A stretch of 64,000 bases of DNA from assembly GCF_932526225.1 (NCBI RefSeq), contig NC_064042.1, positions 2,029,001 to 2,093,000 of the forward strand, given 5' to 3'. Under the pieces are notes generated by a model. It ran no database searches. It saw nothing but the letters and a program-made list of their open reading frames with translations, and was not told where the DNA came from. Both the position numbers and the translations under genes were made by a program. The stretch is from Nematostella vectensis. Its lineage: Eukaryota; Cnidaria; Anthozoa; Actiniaria; Edwardsiidae. Below are positions 43,603 through 56,200 of this stretch, in pieces (position 1 is the first letter of the stretch; each line of letters begins with the position of its first letter).

Positions 43603-44316
43603 CTGTTGAAAAATCCAATAAAAATTCTACAAAGGTATCCAGCGAATGTATTTTGCTCTGTGTTTGTTATCTAAGCCATGCATTCCACCGGACGAAAGTA
43701 ACCTCAAAGAATCTACCAGCCTATACCGACACGACAAGAGCGCGGCATAGATCTCGAGGGAGTTGACGATACAAAGATCGATCAAAATACATCGGAAATA
43801 CGGGTTATACTGAGCAGGAAATGATATCATATTCAACTCTCAAAACTTTATTGTTCGTGTTAGAGAATTTTTGCTCTAGAGCTCGATTGTTAAAGTTCAG
43901 AGAAATAATCGCTTTACATCCTTTTTCTAATGATTTCTGAACAAAACAATGAACTGTGAGACAGATATTGATATTTACAACGAGTTTTAAAAATACATCT
44001 TCAGATAAAGCTCTATCACAAAAGGCGAGAACTATTATTCCAGTGTATAGCAAAAAATGAGTTAGAAATTCTGATCTGTGAACTGACCAAAGCTAGAAAA
44101 TTACAATGTGCCCGAGAAACTGACGTTTGGTGAATATACCCGCGAATCAAACGAGAAAATATTCTGAAGCCAGTTCAGTGCTATTGACACCAGGACAGTT
44201 TAATGGTATCCCTAGTTGAAGTCAGTTTTAACTTTGAAAACTACTTTACCGTGCTCGCTAAATTGAGCAGCTTGTATAAATTTCTGAAGCTCTAACAATG
44301 TCAATAACGTCTTTCT
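43603..44316. other. 3' flank of the Vang gene
   Basis: Probably includes the 3' untranslated region. A minus-strand AATAAA (plus TTTATT, 43847-43852) lies about 465 nt past the stop codon. No other gene is seen. Confidence 0.5.
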
Positions 44317-45819
44317 CTAGACGGAGGTCTCCGAATTTAACTTGAGCACAAACTTATTGTTCTCAAAATCAAACTCGTCCTCATCAACAACGAAGTGTGG
44401 AATGTTGTTTACTGTAACCACCAAGGATAATACCTCGGTCTTTAGTTGGAAAACGGTAGAGTTCGAGAGTCCAGAGGTAACTTGCTCCTCGCACACAAGA
44501 CTCCACGACTGCGGGCCAACGCTTGCACCGGTGTATTCAATGCAGGGTTGGTCGTTCAAATAGCGTTCCAAAAACGCTTTTGGTGACATGTCGAACGTTA
44601 GACAATGAGCCAAGTGTTTCAAGATGGCATCCATGTTATGCCGGTGGTGCTGTTTCACCGTTCGGAGGTATTTCTGCAAGGGTCGGGCGAAAGATGGGAA
44701 CAAAGATTGAGCCGTTTCTTCGGGATCCATTGGAACAGATGGGCCCCTTTCAAGTTGGACCCTCTTGATGTGACCAAACGCTTCTTCACATGTGGCAACT
44801 AAGCGAGCTTTTCGACGCTTTAATTTTCTCTCGAACTCTGCTTCCTCGTAAAATCGGTCGTTGCGACCAGGATTCCGCCTGCCCTGTGAGCTAGCGGTGA
44901 TTATGGCACGGGTACGGGGGTTTACTTTGCTGTTGTCTTGGAGTTTTCCATCGATGTCGTAGAATTTTAGCGTGGAGAACTGCTTTGCGCTTGAGCGCGC
45001 AGGAACCGACATCATGTAAGGGTTATACTCAGGAAAATCCTTGTAGTATTGCTCGAGTACGTAAATAGCTGCTCTTTGAATAGATAAGAGTCCCACATTG
45101 TAAAACTTATTAACTCCGTCCGTGCTTCGAATTACTTTGAGAGTAAACATTGGTTCGCTTTGTCGGAGCCACAACACGATAACGGAGAGATAGTGAAGGA
45201 ATAATAAAGAATCTACTAAAGTTACGGCGAACTTTAGAATCTCTCCAAAGTCCTGTCCTCTCTTCGCGATAATCCGTAAGCCATAGAAGAGCCAATAGCA
45301 CACGAGGACTAGGAAGGCAAGAACTAAAACTCCTACTCTCAGGACGAACACTCGGGGCATTGTCACACGCGATTTGCGAAAGTATAAAGCCCATATTCCA
45401 ACGACTAGAATAAGCTCTTTCACAGCCAGACTCAAAAACAAACCGTCACACTCTATTCCGCACATTGGGGGCTTCCATAATACCACAGGAATAACCAGAA
45501 AAAGGATAGGCGAAGCTAAAGCAATGAGGCTGATGATAGCGGCCGGGATCAGTTTGAAATGGCGGCATACACCAAATGCCAGTCCTTTCTTCTCGTCACC
45601 GATTTCGCTGAGGTCGCCCTCACTAAGTGTGACTATCGAAGTAGCAGTTTCTGTAATAGTCGTAGCCGTTTCTCCCCAGTTATCGTCTTGTGGGATAACT
45701 TGGACTTCGATGACTCCTTCATCTAACTCCTGGCTACCCGTATCGCGGTCTCGTCGATCAGAGCGGTCTCTGTGATTTGAGTACGAAGGGTCTCGGTCTT
45801 TGGTACGATATTGCGGCAT
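44317..45819 (-). CDS. Vang: Van Gogh/Strabismus (VANGL) planar cell polarity protein, single exon
   Basis: A 500-residue uninterrupted frame (vertebrate VANGLs are about 520). The N-terminus is hydrophilic, rich in Arg/Asp/Ser, and cytoplasmic. Four membrane segments follow at about 91-114, 126-147, 159-182 and 196-218, then a long cytoplasmic tail with the conserved VNKFYNVGLLSIQRAA and YLNDQPCIEY blocks. It ends in ETSV, the canonical C-terminal PDZ-binding motif. Vang is a core transmembrane component of planar cell polarity, partnering Prickle, Dishevelled and Frizzled/Flamingo. The start ATG has a CTACCATGC context, and the whole coding region lacks introns, unlike the multi-exon vertebrate genes. 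It is divergent to the DHHC gene, with 1.47 kb between start codons. Confidence 0.95.
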   Translation of the reverse strand: MPQYRTKDRDPSYSNHRDRSDRRDRDTGSQELDEGVIEVQVIPQDDNWGETATTITETATSIVTLSEGDLSEIGDEKKGLAFGVCRHFKLIPAAIISLIALASPILFLVIPVVLWKPPMCGIECDGLFLSLAVKELILVVGIWALYFRKSRVTMPRVFVLRVGVLVLAFLVLVCYWLFYGLRIIAKRGQDFGEILKFAVTLVDSLLFLHYLSVIVLWLRQSEPMFTLKVIRSTDGVNKFYNVGLLSIQRAAIYVLEQYYKDFPEYNPYMMSVPARSSAKQFSTLKFYDIDGKLQDNSKVNPRTRAIITASSQGRRNPGRNDRFYEEAEFERKLKRRKARLVATCEEAFGHIKRVQLERGPSVPMDPEETAQSLFPSFARPLQKYLRTVKQHHRHNMDAILKHLAHCLTFDMSPKAFLERYLNDQPCIEYTGASVGPQSWSLVCEEQVTSGLSNSTVFQLKTEVLSLVVTVNNIPHFVVDEDEFDFENNKFVLKLNSETSV

Positions 45820-47284
45820 GGTAGAGCGCTAAACTTGTTACAATCACAGCAAGCTTGGCTCTAAATAAATCTGTGTACTTCTGTTACAAAACCAAAACGC
45901 TCTTGCCTGTCAAAACGGCACTCTATAAAGAGATTTCGGACGGCACTTCAGCAAACCGCATCGCCGTTGGTTTGCAGTGAGAAATGTATTCACGTCTGCA
46001 AACTCGCCTGTCTATTGAAAAGGTGACAAGCACACTTCAATGGCTTCCCAACGCGGCATTTGATTGGCTGTCTCTAATTTATTAACATTCTTTAGCATAA
46101 TTAGTTCCGATATCATAGAGATTCTTGATCACGTGATCGGTAAAGCCAATTCTTGAGGCAATCGAACGCAGGATCATTTTAATAACCGAATATATATTAT
46201 CTTTGCACACGCGATCTGAGTTTAAAAGCTGAAAGAAAATTGAATCAAGGAATGTGAAGGGAATTTTGAATGGGATTTTCAGGACTTTCTGCTCGATTTT
46301 CTTTTTCTCTATGCTAAAGTTAAGATGATAATAGTAATAGGAGTTTTGTTTCTCTTTAAAGAAAAGAAGAAAACTGCAAAAAATGGTTTTATCAAAACCC
46401 CGCATGTTCCCATTCGGAGAAAATTAATACTGATTAAACCTTTGATCTCGCGTACCCAAAGTTATCTGATTTTTGCTATCAAATTCAACAACGGAATGTT
46501 GCGTTTTCTTTTTACTGCTCCGCCCTTTCCAAAAACCGACAGATGTATGCTTTCTCATCTTCGTTTATCAAATGAGTTTAATCCTTCAAAAAACTTATAA
46601 CCGTAATTGCCGTAAAGTAGAGGTCAGATTTATCTTGAAGGCAAACGTTGTTATGTCAGGCTGCGCGCTTTCTTGTCAGAGTCGTGTCAACAAAACGGCA
46701 TAATTTGTTAGTGGCGCTGCCGTGACCGCGCGGTTAAGCGAGACGTTAACGAAAACAACTTCTCAAGGAGAACTTTTCATAATAGGGTCAGTCGGGAGAG
46801 GGATATTAGCTAGGGGTGTAAGGGATACTGGCTATATACTCTTCGTAGGTCTTCAAAACCCCGCATGTCTTTGAGCCGAGCGGATATGTCATTTTGTGTA
46901 CAAAGTTTTACTGTACTTGTCGAGTAACAGAGCAAGCGGTCATAGTTTTAATTCGTAGTTCAATGTGTCTTACAAGTCCCTTATCAGGACAAAATCTAGT
47001 GGTTTGCGTGGTCTTTCATAACTTAATTAACCCTTATTTTGAAATTGCTTTATATTTGTTCTATATGCCTTGGAGGAGTAAAAGAATGTTTTTTTTTACC
47101 AGCAGATACCCCCACTTCCCTTCAACACGGAGGATAAATGTAAAAATCTAGGATTCCAGACACGCTAAAAATCAAACCTCACAGCTTTAGGGAGTAACTA
47201 CTGGATGTGTTCTACAACTCGTCTACTGTGGGCCCCCTGTGTAGCTCCAATCGTGCTCGCCCCACGCCGTTGTCAAATACCAAG
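45820..47284. promoter_or_regulatory. Divergent intergenic region between Vang and the DHHC gene
   Basis: 1.47 kb that must hold both 5' untranslated regions and promoters. I see no clear TATA box near either start. Short open frames in it are not conserved-looking. A TGACCGCGCGGTTAAGCG stretch at about 46722 resembles a tRNA A-box but has no B-box partner. Confidence 0.45.
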
Positions 47285-50200
47285 ATGGCGGTGTTCCGTC
47301 GAGACCCTTGTGGAGTCGCCTGTATTGTCTTTACGTACCTCTGTGTAATTTACGCCGATTATTGCATTGTGGAGCACGTTATCATCCCCACACTTTCTGA
47401 CAGGTAACCCATGCAGTGTTTTTTGAATGAATACAGGTTGTTATTATTAACTTTCTTGAAAGTTTTAAATAAGCTTAACAGGTCTTCGCATGATTTAGTC
47501 TGAATTCCCGATCTTCCCTTTTTCAAGCCAGCTTATATTTACTAAAAAATAGCTTTGAATTTTATTTTTTTTACATGTATGATTCACTAGAATTTGCGTA
47601 TTACTCCACAAATAAAACTCTGGAGTCTTTGCGTAGCGGTGCAAATTTTAATTTCCTTCATCTGAGATTAGATCCCTCGATCATCTGGTCTTTGCTCTCT
47701 CGTTTTACTTATATATCATCGTATTGTTATTTACCTATCCAATGCTTTTAGTTAGAGTAGACTGTGTGAATCGTTTTGAAATTTGTCTATTTAATTTTTT
47801 AATAGAGTTTTCTAAAAACATATAATTCAACCGTAATAGACTAGATGGTGGTTTTGTTTATACTTCAGTTTTATCATCTCCACCTTTAAATTAATTATTA
47901 ATTTCTTACGCCGTTTGTCAGTAATTAGGCCTTTTAGCAACAAATTATTATAAATGAATTATTCAGTATCTGCTGCCTGCTAAGACAACAATGTTTACAT
48001 ATCAAATAAAACACAAAAAATAGCTAAAAAAGCTTCATTGAGGATGAGCACAATGAGGATGGGTGACAATTTTTTACTAAGATAATCTCTTTGGATGCCT
48101 TAATTTAGTATATACAGAAAATAATGTAATTCTTTTAAATCAGTGTAAACCTGTCCTTTGCATGATAGGGCTATTTCTTGGAAGGGAAGAGACACATAAG
48201 TATCTTTCATCCTGAAATAGTGTTCGAATTGGGTCAAATGCAGTCTTCCATTAGCTGACTTGCACTTTTTGAGTGGCAAACTATTGCACCCCCTCAGGGT
48301 TCTTATGGCAAAATAGCAAAACAAAAAGCAACTTGTTTAGTGCTTATGTATCAACCAGAAAGTTTTCATGTCAGAAATGACTTATTTCCATTGAAAGATT
48401 TTATCTTTTCATCCCACTCCCACCATTTCAGGGGTTTATTTTGGCTTGTATCTGTCACATAAAATGTCAAGTGTCTCCCTTACTCTATACATATTAGCAA
48501 ACATGAATTATAACAACAATGGCACCTATTTGTTAGATTTCTACACATGCCAAAAAGTTATATTGTAGTTCATGCTGTAATCTTGCATATATACTTTTCA
48601 TAGTCACTTTGCCGTAATAAATCTAAATACTTTTTATAGCCTAGTGCCACCTTGGATGCTGATGCTCAGGGATCTGATGGATATTTATAGCTGAATAGTG
48701 CACTCTGTGTGTTTCAGCTTATGGGGGACCCTCCATGTGATCATATTCAATGTGCTTGCTCTTCTTCTACTTATCTCACATTCACGAGCATCATATTCGG
48801 ATCCTGGTGAGTATGCTAGATATGTAGCCTACCAAACACGTAGCCTACCAGACATGTAGCCTACCAGACATGTAGCCTACCAGACATGTAGCCTACCAGA
48901 TATGTAGCCTACCAGATATGTAGCCTACCAGATATATAGCCTACCAGATATGTAGCCTACCAGATATGTAGCCTACCAGATATGTAGCCTACCAGATATG
49001 TAGCCTACCAGATATGTAGCCTACCAGATATGTAGCCTACCAGATATGTAGCCTACCAGATATATAGCCTACCAGATATATAGCCAACTAGATATGTAGC
49101 CTACCAGATATGTAGCCTACCAGATGTGTAGCCTACAAGACGTGTAGCCTACAAGACATGTAGCCTACCAGACGTGTAGCCTACCAGACTTGTAGCCTAC
49201 CAGACTTGTAGCCTACCAGATATGTAGCCTACCAGATATGTAGCCTACCAGATATGTAGCCTACCAGAAATGTAGCCTACCAGAAATGTAGCCTACCAGA
49301 AATGTAGCCTACCAGATATGTAGCCTACCAGAAATGTAGCCTACCAGATATGTAGCCTACCAGATGTAGCCTACCATATATGTGGCCTGTTGTTTGAGTA
49401 ATTCATGTCCAGTGTAAACCCTAACAGATATGTGGCATGTTGTTTAAGCAATTCCTGTCCATTGTAAACCCTAACAGATATGTGGCATGTTGTTTAAGCA
49501 ATTCCTGTCCATTGTAAACCCTACCAGATATGTGGCATGTTGTTTAAGCAATTCCTGTCCATTGTAAACCCTACCAGATATGTGGCATGTTGTTTAAGCA
49601 ATTCCTGTCCATTGTAAACCCTAACAGATATGTGGCATGTTGTTTGAGCAATTCCTGTCCATTGTAAACCCTAACAGATATGTGGCATGTTGTTTGAGCA
49701 ATTCCTGTCCATTGTAAACCCTACCAGATATGTGGCATGTTGTTTGAGCAATTCCTGTCCATTGTAAACCCTAACAGATATGTGGCATGTTGTTTGAGCA
49801 ATTCCTGTCCATTGTAAACCCTAACAGATGTGTGGCCTGTTGTTTAAGCAATTCCTGTCCATTGTAAACCCTAACAGATATGTGGCATGTTGTTTGAGCA
49901 ATTCCTGTCCATTGTAAACCCTAACAGATATGTGGCATGTTGTTTGAGCAATTCCTGTCCATTGTAAACCCTACCAGATATGTGGCATGTTGTTTGAGCA
50001 ATTCCTGTCCATTGTAAACCCTAACAGATATGTGGCATGTTGTTTGAGCAATTCCTGTCCATTGTAAACCCTACCAGATATGTGGCATGTTGTTTGAGCA
50101 ATTCCTGTCCATTGTAAACCCTAACAGATATGTGGCATGTTGTTTGAGCAATTCCTGTCCATTGTAAACCCTAACAGATATGTGGCATGTTGTTTGAGCA

Positions 50201-53200
50201 ATTCCTGTCCATTGTAAACCCTAACAGATGTGTGGCCTGTTGTTTAAGCAATTCCTGTCCATTGTAAACCCTAACAGATATGTGGCATGTTGTTTGAGCA
50301 ATTCCTGTCCATTGTAAACCCTAACAGATATGTGGCATGTTGTTTGAGCAATTCCTGTCCATTGTAAACCCTACCAGATATGTGGCATGTTGTTTGAGCA
50401 ATTCCTGTCCATTGTAAACCCTAACAGATATGTGGCATGTTGTTTGAGCAATTCCTGTCCATTGTAAACCCTAACAGATATGTGGCATGTTGTTTGAGCA
50501 ATTCCTGTCCATTGTAAACCCTAACAGATGTGTGGCCTGTTGTTTGAGCAATTCCTGTCCATTGTAAACCCTTACAGATGTGTGGCCTGTTGTTTGAGTA
50601 ATTCCTGCCCATTGTAAACCCTAACAGATATGTGGCATGTTGTTTAAGCAATTCCTGTCCATTGTAAACCCTAACAGATATGTGGCATGTTGTTTAAGCA
50701 ATTCCTGTCCATTGTAAACCCTGCCAGATATGTGGCATGTTGTTTAAGCAATTCCTGTCCATTGTAAACCCTACCAGATATGTGGCATGTTGTTTAAGCA
50801 ATTCCTGTCCATTGTAAACCCTAACAGATATGTGGCATGTTGTTTACGTAATTCCTGTCCATTGTAAACCCTACCAGATATGTGGCATGTTGCTTGAGCA
50901 ATTCCTGTCCATTGTAAACCCTAACAGATATGTGGCATGTTGCTTGAGCAATTCCTGTCCATTGTAAACCCTAACAGATATGTGGCCTGTTGTTTGAGCA
51001 ATTCCTGTCCATTGTAAACCCTAACAGATATGTGGCATGTTGTTTGAGCAATTCCTGTCCATTGTAAACCCTACCAGATATGTGGCATGTTGCTTGAGCA
51101 ATTCCTGTCCATTGTAAACCCTAACAGATATGTGGCCTGTTGTTTGAGCAATTCCTTTCCAGTGTAAACCCTAACAGATATGTGGCATGTTGTTTAAGCA
51201 ATTCCTGTCCATTGTAAACCCTAACAGATATGTGGCATGTTGCTTGAGCAATTCCTGTCCATTGTAAACCCTACCAGATATGTGGCATGTTGTTTAAGCA
51301 ATTCCTGTCCATTGTAAACCCTAACAGATATGTGGCATGTTGTTTAAGCAATTCCTGTCGATTGTAAACCCTACCAGATATGTGGCATGTTGCTTGAGCA
51401 ATTCCTGTCCATTGTAAACCCTAACAGATATGTGGCCTGTTGTTTGAGCAATTCCTTTCCAGTGTAAACCCTAACAGATATGTGGCATGTTGTTTAAGCA
51501 ATTCCTGTCCATTGTAAACCCTACCAGATATGTGGCATGTTGTTTGAGCAATTCCTGTCCATTGTAAACCCTACCAGATATGTGGCATGTTGCTTGAGCA
51601 ATTCCTGTCCATTGTAAACCCTAACAGATATGTGGCCTGTTGTTTGAGCAATTCCTTTCCAGTGTAAACCCTAACAGATATGTGGCATGTTGTTTGAGCA
51701 ATTCCTGTCCATTGTAAACCCTAACAGATATGTGGCATGTTGTTTGAGCAATTCCTGTCCATTGTAAACCCTACCAGATATGTGGCATGTTGCTTGAGCA
51801 ATTCCTGTCCATTGTAAACCCTAACAGATATGTGGCCTGTTGTTTGAGCAATTCCTTTCCAGTGTAAACCCTAACAGATATGTGGCATGTTGTTTAAGCA
51901 ATTCCTGTCCATTGTAAACCCTAACAGATATGTGGCATGTTGCTTGAGCAATTCCTGTCCATTGTAAACCCTACCAGATATGTGGCATGTTGTTTAAGCA
52001 ATTCCTGTCCATTGTAAACCCTAACAGATATGTGGCATGTTGTTTAAGCAATTCCTGTCGATTGTAAACCCTACCAGATATGTGGCATGTTGCTTGAGCA
52101 ATTCCTGTCCATTGTAAACCCTAACAGATATGTGGCCTGTTGTTTGAGCAATTCCTTTCCAGTGTAAACCCTAACAGATATGTGGCATGTTGTTTAAGCA
52201 ATTCCTGTCCATTGTAAACCCTACCAGATATGTGGCATGTTGTTTGAGCAATTCCTGTCCATTGTAAACCCTACCAGATATGTGGCATGTTGCTTGAGCA
52301 ATTCCTGTCCATTGTAAACCCTAACAGATATGTGGCCTGTTGTTTGAGCAATTCCTTTCCAGTGTAAACCCTAACAGATATGTGGCATGTTGTTTGAGCA
52401 ATTCCTGTCCATTGTAAACCCTAACAGATATGTGGCATGTTGTTTGAGCAATTCCTGTCCATTGTAAACCCTACCAGATATGTGGCATGTTGTTTGAGCA
52501 ATTCCTGTCCATTGTAAACCCTAACAGATATGTGGCATGTTGTTTGAGCAATTCCTGTCCATTGTAAACCCTAACAGATATGTGGCATGTTGTTTGAGCA
52601 ATTCCTGTCCATTGTAAACCCTAACAGATGTGTGGCCTGTTGTTTAAGCAATTCCTGTCCATTGTAAACCCTAACAGATATGTGGCATGTTGTTTGAGCA
52701 ATTCCTGTCCATTGTAAACCCTAACAGATATGTGGCATGTTGTTTGAGCAATTCCTGTCCATTGTAAACCCTACCAGATATGTGGCATGTTGTTTGAGCA
52801 ATTCCTGTCCATTGTAAACCCTAACAGATATGTGGCATGTTGTTTGAGCAATTCCTGTCCATTGTAAACCCTACCAGATATGTGGCATGTTGTTTGAGCA
52901 ATTCCTGTCCATTGTAAACCCTAACAGATATGTGGCATGTTGTTTGAGCAATTCCTGTCCATTGTAAACCCTAACAGATATGTGGCATGTTGTTTGAGCA
53001 ATTCCTGTCCATTGTAAACCCTAACAGATATGTGGCATGTTGTTTGAGCAATTCCTGTCCATTGTAAACCCTAACAGATATGTGGCATGTTGTTTGAGCA
53101 ATTCCTGTCCATTGTAAACCCTACCAGATATGTGGCATGTTGTTTGAGCAATTCCTGTCCATTGTAAACCCTAACAGATATGTGGCATGTTGTTTGAGCA

Positions 53201-56200
53201 ATTCCTGTCCATTGTAAACCCTACCAGATATGTGGCATGTTGTTTGAGCAATTCCTGTCCATTGTAAACCCTACCAGATATGTGGCCTGTTGTTTGAGCA
53301 ATTCCTTTCCAGTGTAAACCCTAACAGATATGTGGCATGTTGTTTGAGCAATTCCTGTCCATTGTAAACCCTAACAGATATGTGGCATGTTGTTTGAGCA
53401 ATTCCTGTCCATTGTAAACCCTACCAGATATGTGGCATGTTGTTTGAGCAATTCCTGTCCATTGTAAACCCTACCAGATATGTGGCCTGTTGTTTAAGCA
53501 ATTCCTGTCCATTGTAAACCCTACCAGATATGTGGCATGTTGTTTGAGCAATTCCTGTCCATTGTAAACCCTACCAGATATGTGGCCTGTTGTTTAAGCA
53601 ATTCCTGTCCATTGTAAACCCTACCAGATATGTGGCATGTTGTTCAAGCAATACGGATCTCATTCCTTCTCATTTATGTAAGATTTAACTAAATAAGATC
53701 GACGTAGTTGTAGAGGACGTTTTTTATGTGGCATGGAAAAACATCAACATCTTGAATTGTCGGAAGCCCCGCTAAAGATGTCGTCAAGCCATCTAAAAAA
53801 ATAGAAGCACATTAACAAATTGCAGTGTATTTTTTCTTTTCTTTTATCATACACCATTTTGCTTTTGGTTTAAAATACAATTCACTAGGCTCATAGATAA
53901 ATGACTAGCAATGTCTTCCTCCATAACAATGTGTTATGCCAAGAAATTAGCAAGTTGTTCTATGTGCTTGCAGTGACGTCCTGTGCGTGTTGGTGGCACG
54001 CTCTGCGAATTTGCCGTATCTACTTACCAGCGTGCATCGCAAACACAGTTCTTACCGTGTCCAAAAAAGACTCTGCGTGCGTTGACACATAAAGTAATAG
54101 GATTAGGCTTAGGCATGCTGAACTGTGCAAATTACACCCTAATACAAGCCATGGCACGGTCCGGCGGCGTGCATGTAACACAATTGGGTACCAACATTGA
54201 GTACTTAGCCGTAAACCCTACCAGATATGTGGCCTGTTGTTTGAGTTATTCATGTCCAGTGTAAACCCTAACAGATGTGTGGCCTGTTGTTTGATTAATT
54301 CCTGTCCAGTGTAAACCTGACCAGATATGTGGCCTGTTGTTTGATTAATTCCTGTCCAGTGTTAATCCTACCAGATATGTGACCTGTTGTTCGAGTAATT
54401 CTTGTCCAGTGTAAACCCTACCAGATATGTGGCATGTTGTTTGAGTAATTCCTGTCCATTGTAAACCCTACCAGATATGTGGCATATTGTTTGAGTTATT
54501 CATGTCCAGTGTAAACCCTAACAGATGTGTGGCATGTTGTTTGAGCAATTCCTGTCCAGTGTAAACCTGACCAGATATGTGGCCTGTTGTTTGATTAATT
54601 CCTGTCCAGTGTTAATCCTACCAGATATGTGACCTGTTGTTTGAGTAATTCATGTCCAGTGTAAACCCTACCAGATATGTGGCATGTTGTTTGAGTAATT
54701 CCTGTCCAGTGTAAACCTGACCAGATATGTAGCCTGTTGTTTGAGTAATTTATGTCCTGCGAAACCCTAACAGATATGTAGCCTGTTGTTTGAGCAATTC
54801 CAGTCCAGTGTAAACCTTACCAGATATGTAGCCTGTTGTTTGAGTAATTCCTCAAGCTAAAAAATGGTAAAAAAGATAGCATTTGAACATTGTGAAGTAA
54901 ATTATTTAACAATAAGTTAGACATGAATGCGATGTACAGGCCCAGAATTTCATAAAGAGTGTGTGGTTTTGAGGGCAGCGGACATAAGTTTGAGACTTAA
55001 TATGTTATTTTATACCAAACAAATAGACTTTACTTGTATTTTTTACCCAGTCCAACCCCCTCTGTGTGTCCCAGTTGTGGGGAAAGGGGGTGCGCCCTGT
55101 CTGGTTGTCACTAAGCACTTTCTGTTACCTGATTCCAATCTTTTCTGACAACAAGTGTGTGTGGTTTTTTTTTCAGGTGTTGTTCCTCTACCTACTACTA
55201 GTCTAGATTTCTCAGAAATTAACAAAGCCCATAGTGAAAAACCACAGGTTGGTATAAACAGTTTTATTCAGATCTATAAAAAAATGTATGCTGCAAATGT
55301 GGTGTCCAGTATCCCATCTTATCAGAACAAACAACACATTCTTATGTCCCATTCCGTGTCCTGGGCATCAGGCTTTGCTTCAGCATCATTCCGGAAAAGG
55401 GGTAATTTACGTAAGTGGACAGGGGTGATCATCCTATCTTTTAGGGTATAAAATTCTACCAACTGCTATCCCTTAATTGGTGTTAAAAGATTTTTATGAT
55501 TCTGCTATCCTTTAAAGGTTCTCACTCTAATGGTTTCCCAAAGCCCCCCAAACTTTTTACAGGAAATCAACAGAGTGCTTTTATTAAGTATTAAAATATG
55601 TTGGTGACTAACAGTAGCGGTATCCTTTAGGGTTAAAATAGATTTCACTGCAATCAATCAACTCTGTTTGATTATATGAGCTGTTCAATAGCAGTTTATT
55701 TTACATTTTGTAGAGCAACACTGAGTGGACAGCCTGTACAAGATGTGAAGCCTATCGGCCACCAAGGGCGCATCACTGCAGGCTAGTAATAAACCCTGGA
55801 AGGATACTTAAGGACCCGAATTTCCGAAATACCACGTTTTTTACATCTACAATATTGTTGACTTCCGATTCTATGTGTACCCGAAAATGCCCACTTTTTC
55901 AAAATCATTTCTACATCATTCAAGGATCTCATAGTACAGAATGAAATTTGCAATGAGACAATACCTAGTCAGCAAAAATTTCACACCCACACATACACAT
56001 ATAAGGTCTTATATACCCCCAAAAAATCATGAGAGAAATTTTAAACCCCTAAAATAAAAGCTAAAAACTACATTCTCAAAACACCCCTTCTGTCATAAAT
56101 TATTATATTAATTCATTAATAATGGCATAAAGTTATTTTCTATGAGATGAAAAAAACATTGATACTGAGCTGTTTATGCTGTTTTTTTTTTATTATAGGA

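Noticed and set aside
46712-46760. tRNA gene (TGACCGCGCGGTTAAGCG resembles a Ser/Leu A-box)
   Set aside because: No GGTTCGA-type B-box or acceptor pairing follows at the right distance.
49376-53655. Interstitial telomere (CCCTAA in each 50-bp unit)
   Set aside because: Only one hexamer per 50-bp unit, often mutated to CCCTACC, and located within an intron; not a tandem telomere array.
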